From positions 4,836,001-4,900,000 of the forward strand of contig NZ_CP137734.1 of assembly GCF_033406955.1 (NCBI RefSeq): 64,000 nt of DNA, read 5' to 3'. The position numbers were made by a program, and so were the translations under genes. Under the pieces are notes generated by a model. That model worked only from the letters and a program-made list of their open reading frames with translations. It was not told the DNA's origin and searched no databases. This DNA comes from Streptomyces violaceoruber. GTDB lineage: Bacteria > Actinomycetota > Actinomycetes > Streptomycetales > Streptomycetaceae. Shown here piece after piece: positions 51,501-62,600 of this stretch; position 1 is the stretch's first letter, and each line of letters opens with the position of its first letter.

Positions 51501-54500
51501 TCCTCGTCCGCGAGCACCAGCACCGCGCCGTGCAGCAGCGGGAGGAAGATCTCCAGGCCCGCGATGTCGAAGCCCACCGTGGTCACGGCGAGCAGCCGGT
51601 CACCGGGCCCCGGCGTGAACCGCCGGCCCATGTCGGCCAGGAAGTTGTCCAGCGCCCCGCGCGGCACCACCACGCCCTTGGGCCGCCCCGTGGAACCCGA
51701 GGTGTAGATCGTGTACGCCGGATGCGCCCCGTGGACCGGGCCCCGCAACTCGTCCGCCCCGAGGTCCGCGTCCCCGTACCCCGACAGCCCGGCCTCCGCC
51801 ACCGGTTCGGTCACCGTGAGCGCGGGCCCCGCGTCGGCCAGCATGTACTCCACCCGGTCGGCCGGGTAGTGCGGGTCGATCGGCAGGTAGGCGGCCCCGG
51901 ACTTGAGGACCGCCAGCAGCGTCACGACCAGCTCCGCCGAGCGGGGCAGCGCCACGGCCACGAACCGGCCCGGCGCCGCGCCCCGCGCGACGAGATGCCG
52001 GGCCAGCCGGTTGGCGCGCGCGTTCAGCTCCGCGTAGGACAGCCGCACCTCGCCGAACTCCAGGGCCGTCGCCCCCGGCGACCGCCGCGCCTGCCGCTCG
52101 AAGAGCCCGGTCACCGACGCGGCCGGCGGCTCGGCCGCGGTGTCGTTCCACTCCTGAAGGACCAGCCGCCGTTCGGCCGCGTCCATGATTTCCAACTGCC
52201 CCACGGACCGCCCCGGGTGCGCCACCGCCGCCGCGAGCAACCGCACCAGCCGGTCGGCGAGGTCCCGCACCGTGGCACGGTCGAAGAGCGCCGTGCTGTA
52301 CGTGACGCCGCCGCTCATGCCCGCGCAGGAATGGTCGGCACCGAAGTGCTCGGCCAGCGCGAACGACAGGTCGAAGCGCGCCGACACCGACTCCGACGCC
52401 ACCACCTCCGCAGCCAGCCCGGCGAACCGGTCCGTCTTCGTGCCCTGCGTGTTGTGCAGGGTGAGCATCGTCTGGAAGAGGGGGTGGTGGGTGAGGGAGC
52501 GGGTGGGGTTGAGGGCTTCTACGAGGCGTTCGAAGGGGAGGTCCTGGTGGGTGTAGGCGGTGAGGTCGGTGTCGCGGACTCGGGTGAGGAGGTCGCGGAA
52601 GGTGGGGTTGCCGCTGGTGTCGGTGCGCAGGACGAGGGTGTTGACGAAGAAGCCGATGAGGTGGTCGGTGGCGTCGTCGGTGCGTCCGGCGACGGGGGTG
52701 CCGATCGGGATGTCCTCGCCCGCGCCGTGCCGCGTCAGCAACGCCGCCAACGCCGCCTGGATCACCATGAACGCCGTGGTGTTGGTCTCCCGGGCGAGTT
52801 CGGTCAGACGGGTGTGCAGGTCGGCGGGGACGGTGAAGGTGACGCGGTCGCCGGTGTGGTCGGCGGTGGCGGGCCGGGGCCGGTCGGTGGGGAGGTCGAG
52901 CCGTTCGGGCAGGCCGGCGAGCTGCTGTTTCCAGTAGGCGAGCTGGCGGCCGGCGAGGGTGTCGGGGTCGGTGTCGTCGCCGAGGATCTCCTGCTGCCAC
53001 AGGGCGTAGTCGGCGTACTGGACGGGGAGGGGCTGCCAGGCGGGTGCGTCGTCGGCGCAGCGGGCGGTGTAGGCGGCGGTGAGGTCCTGGGCCAGTGGGC
53101 CGCGGGACCAGGCGTCACTGGCGATGTGGTGCACGAGCAGCAGCAGGACGTGCTCCCGCTCCGAGACCCGGAACAGCCGCGCCCGTACCGGGATCTCCGC
53201 GCCCAGATCGAAGGCGTGCGCCGCCGCCTCGGCCACCCGTTCCGCCACGTCCTCCGCGGCCACGTCGACGACGGCGAACGGCGTCGCGACGGCCTCCACG
53301 GGCAACACGATCTGCTGGGCGCCCTGATCGTCCTCGGTGTAGGTGGTGCGCAGGCTTTCGTGGCGGGCGAGGAGGTCGTTGAACGCGGATTGCAGGGCGT
53401 CGGTGTCGAGGGTGCCGGTGAGGCGGAGGGTGGTGGGGATGTTGTAGGTGGCGGTGGGTCCTTCGAGTTGGTGGAGGAACCAGAGGCGTTGCTGGGCGTA
53501 GGAGAGCGGGATGCGCTCGGGGCGCGGCCTCGCGGTGAGCGCGGTGCGCAGGGTGCCGGACGTGTCCAGGGCACGGGAGAGGCCAGCGACGGTCGGCGTC
53601 TCGAAAAGCTGCCGGATCGGCAGCTCCCGCCCGAGGGTGGTGCGGATGCGGCTCACCAGGCGGGTGGCGAGGAGGGAGTGCCCGCCGAGGTCGAAGAAGC
53701 TGTCGTCGATGCCCACGGTGTTCACCGAGAGGATCTCCGAGTACAGGGTGCAGAGGATTTCCTCGCGGGGGGTGCGGGGGGTTCGTCCGGTGGTGGATGC
53801 CGAGTAGGCGGGGGCGGGGAGGGCGGTGCGGTCGAGTTTGCCGTTGGGGGTGAGGGGGAGGGCGTCGAGGGTGACGAGTGCGCTGGGGACCATGTAGTCG
53901 GGCAGTGCGCTGACCAGGGCGTCGCGCACGGTGTTCTCGTCGTATCCGGTGGAGGTGACCAGGTAGGCGACGAGGCGCTGGTCGCCCGGCTGGTCCTCAC
54001 GGAGTTGGACGGTGGCTTGGGTGATGCCGGTCTGTGCGGTGAGGGTGGTTTCGATTTCGCCGGGTTCGATGCGGTGGCCGCGGAGTTTGATCTGGTGGTC
54101 GGCGCGTCCGTCGTAGGTGAGGTGGCCGTGGTGGTTCCAGTGGGCGAGGTCGCCGGTGCGGTACATGCGGGCGCCGGGAACGCTGCTGTGGGGGTTGGCG
54201 GTGAAGCGTTCGGCGGTGAGGGCGGGGCGGCCGAGGTAGCCGCGGGCGAGTTGTTCTCCGGCGAGGTACAGCTCTCCGGTGGTGCCGGGGGCGACGGGCC
54301 GCAGGGCTGAGTCGAGGACGTAGACCTGGGTGTTGGCGAAGGGCCGTCCGATGGGGACGGGGCCTTCTTCCGTGCCGTCGAGGCGGTGGTCGGTGATGTT
54401 GACGGTGGATTCGGTGGGTCCGTAGGCGTTGATGATCTGGGCGCCGGGGTGCTGGGTGCGCCAGTCGGTCAGCTGGTCGGTGTGGAGGGCTTCGCCGCCG

Positions 54501-56614
54501 AGGATGAGGGTGTGGGACGGGGACGCCGTGGCTGCCAGGTTGGTGAGCAGGGGGAGGTGGCTGGGTGTGGCCTTGATCAGGCTGGGCTGGACCTCAGCCT
54601 CCTCCAGGCTGGTCAGGTGGACCGTGCCGCCGGCGGTGAGAGGCGTCCACAGGGCGGTGATGGTGAGGTCGAAGGCCAGCGGGGAGTGCAGGACGGTCAC
54701 GCCGGTCATGGCGGAATACGTGCTGCGGGCGCGGTGGAGGTAGGTGGCCAGGGCATGGTGTTCGATGACGACGCCCTTGGGGCGGCCGGTCGAGCCGGAG
54801 GTGTAGATCATGTACGCGGCATGGCGTGCTGACCAGGGCGTCCGTCGTTCCGCGTCCGTGACGTCGTCGGTGGGCCGGTGACCGTATGCAGCCGCCGGTA
54901 TGGGCTCCCTGAGGGTGAGCGCCGGTCGGGCGTCGTCGAGCATGTAGGTGATGCGTTCGGCGGGGTAGTCCGGGTCGATGGGCAGGTAGGCCGCGCCGGT
55001 CTTGAGCACGGCCAGCATGCTGGTGACGGCGTCCAGGGACTTGTGCAGCGCGATCGCGACGAAGTCCTCTGCACCGAGCCCCTGTTCGAGCAGGTGCCGG
55101 GCGAGCTGGTTGGCGCGCCGGTCCAGTTCGGCGTAGGTCAGGGAGGTGCCGTCGCACACCACCGCCACGGCGTCCGGCGTCAACCGGGCCTGCTCGCTGA
55201 TCAGTTCGTGCAGCGGCGTTCCGGGAAGCTCGGTCGGGGCCCCGTTCCACTCCACCAGGACCCGCTCCCGTGCGGCCGGGTCGAGGGTGTCCAGGTGGGC
55301 CACGGGACGGTCCGGGTCGGAGATCAGGGTTTCCAGTACCCGTAGCATCCGTCGGCCGAAGTCGCGGGCGTACGCCTCGTCGTAGAGGTCGGGTCGGTAG
55401 TCGACGCGGAAGGACAGTTCGGCGCCGCGCATCGTCGCGACGACGTTGACGGCGAAGTGCGTGCCGCCCTTGATGTCGGCCGAGGCGACCCGGAGCCGGT
55501 CCGGGTCGGCGGGGGCGGTGAGGTCGCCCTCCTCGACCGGGTAGTTCTGGAAGACCATGGCGGTGTCGAAGAGTTCGCCGTGTCCGGCCCAGTGCTGGAT
55601 GTCGGCGAGTCCGGGCCACTGGTGGTCCAGGAGGCGGGCCTGTTCGTTCTGGAGGCGGCGGAAGAGGTCGCCGAGGGGTTCGGCCTGGTCGAGGCGGGCG
55701 CGGACGGGCAGGGTGTTGATGAACAGGCCGATCATGGACTCGACGCCGGGCAGCTCGGGCGGGCGGCCGGAGACGGTGGCGCCGAAGACGACGTCGTCGC
55801 GTCCGGTGGCCTGGGCCAGCGCGAGGGCCCAGGCGCCCTGGACCGCCGTGTTCATGGTCACGCCCTGGCCCCGAGCCCAGGCCGACAGGGCGCCGCTGAC
55901 CTCGGAGTCCACGGTGAAGGACACCTGCGAGGGAGCGGTCGACGCCGGGCCGGCGTCCGGGGCGAGAAGGGTGGCCTCGTCGAGCCCGGACAGGGACCGC
56001 CGCCAGGCGTCGCGGGCGGCGTCCCGGTCGCGGACGTCGAGCCAGGCCAGGTAGTCGCGGTAGGGACGGACCCGGGGGAGCGCGGAGGGGTCACCCTCGG
56101 CGGCGTAGAGCGCCATGAGTTCGCGCAGCAGGACCGGCATGGACCAGCCGTCCAGCACGATGTGGTGGTTGGTCATCACCAGGCGGACGCGGTCGGCGGA
56201 CAGCCGGATGGCGGTGAAGCGCAGCAGCGGGGGCCGGCCCAGGTCGAAACGGCGGGCACGGTCGGCGGCCGCGAGCCGGTCGGCCTCCGCCCGGCGCTCC
56301 TCCTCGGACAGCGTGCTCAGGTCGGCGTCCTGCCACGGCAGGTCGACGTCGCGCAGGACCAGTTGGGCCCAGGCCCCGTTCTTGCGCTGCCGGAACCCGG
56401 CGCGCAGGTTGGCGTGCCGGCGCAGCAGCGCCCGGGCCGCCTCGCGCATCCGGGCGCCGTCGAAGGGGCCCTCCAGGTCGAAGGCCACCTGGCCGATGTA
56501 GAGGTCGGGCCCCTCGGTGTGCAGCAGCCCGAGGAACACGAAGCCCTCTTGCAGCGGGGAGAGTGGAAGGATGTCCTCGATCTTGCCGCGCGCACGGGTC
56601 GGTTGCTGGCTCAC
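45575..56614 (-). CDS. cdaPSII: NRPS CdaPSII-type: C-A-T-C-A-T-C-A-T-E (Asp, Gly, D-Asn)
   Basis: This 3679-residue synthetase covers modules 7 to 9. C7 (56580-55260, NHHIVLDGWS, D-C-L type), A7 (55240-53830; code D-L-T-K-I-G-A-V-N, Asp), T7; C8 (53520-52150, HHIASDAWS), A8 (52110-50650; code D-I-L-Q-L-G-L-I-W, Gly), T8; C9 (50370-48960, HHIAGDGWS), A9 (48900-47420; code D-L-T-K-V-G-E-V-G, Asn), T9 with LGGDSILS, and a terminal epimerase (47060-45660, HHLAVDAVSW). This predicts Asp7-Gly8-D-Asn9; the Asn would be the AsnO product. A collagen-like Gly-Pro-Glu repeat sits late in A8. The GTG start overlaps PSI by four bases. The ends look like COM docking segments (SLSEDDISRLE at the C-terminus). 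Confidence 0.93.
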
Positions 56615-59600
56615 TGCTCAATCTCCCACTCGGACTCAAGGTCGGACTCGAATTCCTCGATCTCGGACTGGCTGAGCGAGCCGAGGGTCACGTCGGACGG
56701 GGTCAGGCCGCCGGTGCCGGCCCGGTCGGCCTGCTCCACCAGGGCTTCCAGCGCCCGGAACCATTGCTCGGCCAGGCGGCGGGCGTCGTGATCGGGGACC
56801 AGGCGGCGTGCGTAGGTCCACTCCGCGCGCAGTCGGGGGCCGTCCGCCCCCTCGTGGACGACGGCGCTCAGCTCCACCGCGTGGGCCATCGGCGCCGTGG
56901 GCCGCGAGGCGGCGAGGCCGCCGCCCGTGACGGTCCACGGTTCCGGGGTGCCGGTGGCCGGGGTGACCCGGCGGCCCAGGTAGTTGAAGCCGAAGTCGGG
57001 CTCGGGAAGGCGTGCGAGGCGGGGCCCAGCGGTGGGGTTGAGGTGGCGCAGCAAGCCGTGGCCGAGGCCGTCGCCCGGTACGGCCCGCAACTGTTCCTTC
57101 ACCTGCTTGAGGCCGTCCCGGAGCGCGTCGCCGTCCTGGTGCAGCCGCGCCCAGTCGGTGACGTCCGGAGCCAGCCGCACCGGGTGGAGGGCCGTGAACC
57201 AGCCCGCCGTGCGGCTGAGTTCGGCGCCCGGCACCGCCTCCTCGTGCCGGCCGTGGCTCTCCAGGTCGAGCACGACGGGCGCGTCCGGGTCCTCGCCGCG
57301 TCCGCGCCGCCACCCGGCGACGGCGAACGCGAAGGCGGTCAGCAGGACGTCGTGCACGCTCGCGTTGACGCCCCCGGGCAGGCGCGTGAGCAGGGCCTCG
57401 GTCGTGTGCGGGGCCAGGTCGAGGCCGATGCGTCCGGCGTCGCCCTGGAGATCGCGGCCGCGGTCCAGCCGCAGGGTGCCCGCCCCGGTGAGCGTGTGCT
57501 CCCAGTGGGCGGTCTCCGCCTCGACGCGGGGGTCGGTGGCCAGCCGTGCCAGGGAGGTGGCCCACTGCCGCCACGAGGTGCCCACCGGGGCGGGCTCCTC
57601 GCCCCGGTAGGCCGCGGCGAGGTCCGGTACGACGATGCTCCACGTCACCGAGTCGACCACCAGGTGGTGGGCGACCAGGATCAGCACGCCGTCCGCCCCG
57701 GAGGTCCCGCCCGTGCCGTCCGTGTCGTCCGTGCCGTCGACCAGGACCGCCTGGAGCATGCGGCCCTCGGCCGGTGCGAGCCGGTCCCGTGCGGCGCACG
57801 CCGCCTCCACGAGCAGGGCGTCGCGCGCCGCGCCGGTGGCGCCGGGGGCCCGCGTGACGACGCTCAGGACGTCCGCGGCCGGCACACTGCCCGGGGCGCG
57901 TACCTCCGTGCTCCCGTCGGGCAGGACGCGCAGGCGCAGCGCGTCATGGTGGTCGAGCACACGTTGCAGGGCCGGGACGAGCCGGTCCCGGTCCACCGCG
58001 GGCGGCAGAGACACCACGACCGACTGGTTGAAGTCGTCTCCGCCCAGGCCCAGTTCGGCGATGCGGGCCATCACGGGGGTCAGCGGGGCGGGACCGTACG
58101 GCGGCACCGCTTCGGCCTCCGGCACGGAGGCCGCGTCGTCCCGGTCCGTCAGCGCGGCGGCCAGCCGGGCCGTCGACTGGTGCTCGAAGACGTCGCGGAC
58201 GGCGAGGGCGAGTCCGGCGGCGCGGGCCCGGCTGACGACCTGGATGGACAGGATGCTGTCGCCGCCCAGATCGAAGAACCCGTCGTCGACGCCCACCGCG
58301 GACAGGCCGAGCACCTCGGCGAAGAGCGTGCACAGCAGCTCCTCGGCAGGGGTGCGGGCGGCCCGCCCGGTGGACGCCGCCCCGTAGTCGGGCGCGGGCA
58401 GCGCCTTGCGGTCCAGTTTGCCGTTGGCGGTCAGCGGCAGGGTGCCGAGGACCACGAACGCCGACGGCACCATGTAGTCCGGCAGCGCCTGGCGGGAGAA
58501 GGCGCGCAGCGCGTCCGGGTCGACCTCGCCGTCCCGGCCCGCCGCGGCCACCACGTAGCCGACCAGGCGCCGGTCGCCGGGCCGGTCCTCGCGGACGACG
58601 ACGGCGGCCTGGGCCAGCTCCGGGCGCGTGGCCAGGACCGCCTCGATCTCGCCCAGTTCCACCCGGAAGCCGCGGATCTTGACCTGGTCGTCGGCGCGGG
58701 CCAGGTACTCCAGTTCGCCCGCCGCGTTGTAGCGGACCAGGTCGCCCGTGCGGTACATCCGCTCGCCGGACCCGCCGTACGGATCGGCGACGAACCGCTC
58801 ACAGGTCAGGTCGGGACGGTCCAGGTAGCCGCGCGCCAGACCGGAGCCGGAGATGAACAGCTCGCCCGGCACGCCGGCCGGCACCGGCTGGAGGTACCGG
58901 TCGAGCACGTAGGCCCGGGTGTTCCCCGTCGCCCGCCCGACCGGCAGGCTGCCGCGGGCCTCGTACGGCGCGGTGACCTCGTGCTGCGTCACGCACAGCG
59001 TCGTCTCGGTCGGCCCGTACAGGTGACGCAGTACGATCCGCGGGTGGTGCGCGAGGACCCGGGCCACCGCGGCGGGCGAGACCACGTCGCCGCCGGTCAG
59101 CACCTCCCGCACACCGGCGAAGCACTCCGGTGCCTCCTCCGCGACGACCCGGAAGAAGCCCGCGGTGAGGTGGATCGCGGTGATGTCGTGAGCGGTGATC
59201 AGGTCGGTGATCGCGGCCGGGTCCAGGTGTCCGGGCGGTGCCACGACGACCGTTCCGCCCGAGACCAGGGGCACCCACATCTCGTAGCAGGACACGTCGA
59301 ACGCGTGCGGGGCGTGCAGCAGTACCCGCTCGTGGACGCCCGGCCGCCAGCAGTGGTCGCGGACCAGGTCCACGACCCCGCGGTGGGTGACCGCGACGCC
59401 CTTCGGCACCCCGGTGGACCCGGAGGTGTACATCACGTACGCGAGATCCTGCGGGCGCAGGCCCACCTCCGGAGCATCGTCGACGTACCCGGAGCGCGAG
59501 CCGGATCCGGATCCGGAGCCTGTGCTGGTGCTGGTGCTGGTGCTGGTGCCGGTGCCGGGGGCCGCGTCGGCCTCCGAGCCGGACGGGGCGGCGCCGAACT

Positions 59601-62600
59601 CGTCGACCACCATCACCCGCGCGCCGAGCTGCCCGGCCCGCGCCGCCTCGGCCCGGTCGGTGAGGATCAGCGTCGCGGCGGTGTCCGCCACCACGTGCCG
59701 CATCCGGTCGAGGGGATACGTGTCGTGCAGGGGCACGTAGGCGCCGCCCGCCTTGGCGATGGCCAGCGTCGCCACGACATGGGCGGGCGACCGCTCCATC
59801 AGCATGACCACCGGCGTACCCGGCCGCACCCCCTGCTGCCGCAGCAGCCGGGCCAGCCGGTTGGTGCGCAGGTCGAGTTCGGCGTACGACACCGTCGTCC
59901 CGCCCCGCACCAGCGCCGGTGCCCCGGGCGTCCGGAGCGCCTGCTCCGCGAACAGTTCCGGCAGCGTCGCGTCCAGCCCCTCCAGCAGGGGACCGGTCCC
60001 CCGGTCGAGCAGCGAGCGCCGTTCGGACCCGGTCAGCACCGGCACCCGGGACAGCCGCACACCGGGATCGGCGACGACCGCCTCCAGCGTCCGCACGAAC
60101 CGCTCCACCAGGGACCGGGCCGTGGAACGGTCGAACAGGTCGGTCCGGAAGTCCAGCGCGCCCGTCAGCCCGGTGCTCCGGCCCTCACCGTCCCGGACCT
60201 CGGCGAGCGCGAACGCCAGGTCGACCTTGGCCGCCCCGAGCCGGCTGCGCTCCGCGCCGACCCGCAGTCCCGGCAGCGCCAGCGAGGCGTCCGGGTCCGT
60301 CTCCGCCGTGCTCAGGATCAGCATCACCTGGAAGAGCGGGTGGTGCGCCAGAGTACGGGCCGGGTTCAGTGCCTCCACCAGCCGCTCGAAGGGGAGGTCC
60401 TGGTGCGCGTAGGCGGCCAGGTCGGTGCGGCGCGTCTCCTCCAGCAGCTCCCGGAAGGTGGGGTTGCCGCTGGTGTCGTTGCGCAGGACGAGCGTGTTCA
60501 CGAAGAAGCCGACCAGGTTCTCCGTCGCGTCGTCGGTGCGTCCGGCGACCGGGGTGCCGATCGGGATGTCCTCGCCCGCGCCCAGCCGGGTCAGCAGTAC
60601 GGCGAGTGCCGCCTGCACCACCATGAACGTACTCGAGTGGGTGGCCCTGGCCAGCTCGGTCAGTCGCACGTACAGGTCCGCGTCGAGCGAGAAGGCGACG
60701 CGGTCGCCGTCCTGGCTCGCCATGGCCGGCCGGGGCCGGTCGGTGGGGAGGTCGAGCTGCTCGGGCAGGTCGGCGAGCTGCCGTGTCCAGTAGGCGAGTT
60801 GCCTGCCCGCGGGGGCGTCGGCGTCGCCTTCGTCGCCGAGAACCTCCCGCTGCCAGAGCGCGTAGTCGGCGTACTGCACGGGCAGCGGCTCCCACGCCGG
60901 CACGTCGCCCGCACAGCGCGCCGAGTAGGCGGCGGCGAGGTCGTGACCCAGCGGGGTGCGGGACCAGGCGTCGGTGGCGATGTGGTGGATGAGGAGCAGC
61001 AGTACGTGCTCCTGCTCCGAGATCCGGAACAGCGTGGCCCGCACCGGAATGCCCGCCGTGAGGTCGAACGCGTGATGCACCCCCGCGGAGAGCATCGCGT
61101 CCAGCTCGCCCTCCCCGGTGTCGACCACGCCGAGCGGCAGCATTCCGGGCTCCCAGGCGTGGATCACCTGACGGGGGCCCTCGTCGTCCTCGGTGTAGGT
61201 GGTGCGCAGGCTTTCGTGGCGGGCGAGGAGATCGTTGAGCGCGGCGTGCAGGGCGCCGGTGTCGAGGGTCCCGGTGAGGCGGAGGGTGGTGGGGATGTTG
61301 TAGGTCGCCGATGGTCCTTCGAGCTGGTGGAGGAACCAGAGGCGTTGCTGGGCGTAGGAGAGCGGGATGCGCTCGGGGCGCGGCCTCGCCGTGAGCGCGG
61401 CCCGCGCACGGCCGGCCCGGTCGAACGCCCCCGAGAGCCCGGCGATCGTCGGCGTCTCGAAGAACTGCCGCACGGACAGTTCGACGCCGAGTGCGGTGCG
61501 GGCGCGGCTGACGAGGCGGGTGGCGAGAAGCGAGTGTCCGCCGAGGTCGAAGAAGTTGTCGTCGATGGTGACGAGGTCGACGCCGAGGACTTCGGCGAAG
61601 AGTGTGCAGAGGATCTCTTCGCGGGGGGTGCGGGGCGCTCGTCCGGCGGTGGATGCCGAATAGGCCGGGGCGGGGAGGGCGGTGCGGTCGAGCTTGCCGT
61701 TGGGGGTGAGGGGGAGGGCGTCGAGGGTGACGTAGGCGGAGGGGCGCATGTAGTCGGGGAGTGCGCTGGCCAGGGCGTCCCGAAGGGTGGGCTCGTCGTA
61801 TCCGGTGGAGTCGTTGACGACGAGGTAGGCGACGAGGCGTTGGTCGCCGGGGGTGTCTTCGCGGAGTTGGACGGTGGCTTGGGTGATGCCGGTCTGTGCG
61901 GTGAGGGTGGTTTCGATCTCGCCGGGTTCGATGCGGTGGCCACGCAGCTTGATCTGGTGGTCGGCGCGTCCGTCGTAGGTGAGGTGGCCGTCGTGGTTCC
62001 AGTGGGCGAGGTCGCCGGTGCGGTACATGCGGGCGCCGGGAACGCTGCTGTGAGGGTTGGCGGTGAAGCGTTCGGCGGTCAGCGCGGGGCGGCCGAGGTA
62101 GCCGCGGGCGAGTTGTTCTCCGGCGAGGTACAGCTCTCCGGTGGTGCCGGGGGCGACGGGCCGCAGGGCTGAGTCGAGGACGTAGACCTGGGTGTTGGCG
62201 AAGGGCCGTCCGATGGGGACGGGACCGTCAGGGGTGTCTTCGCTTACGTGGTGGTCGGTGATGTTGACGGTGGATTCGGTGGGTCCGTAGGCGTTGATGA
62301 TCTGGACGTGGGGGTGCTGGGTCCGCCAGGTGGCGAGGTGGTCGGTGTGGAGGGCTTCGCCGCCGAGGATGAGGGTGTGGGACGGGGACGCCGTCTCGGG
62401 GAGTGTGGTGAGCAGGGGGAGGTGGCTGGGTGTGGCCTTGATCAGGCTCGGTTGCGTGTCCGACTCTTCGAGGCTGGTCAGGTGGACCGTGCCGCCGCTT
62501 GTCAATGGCGTCCACAGGGCGGTGATGGTGAGGTCGAAGGCCAGCGGGGAGTGCAGGACGGTCACACCGGTCATGGCGGGATACGTGCTGCGGGCGCGGT

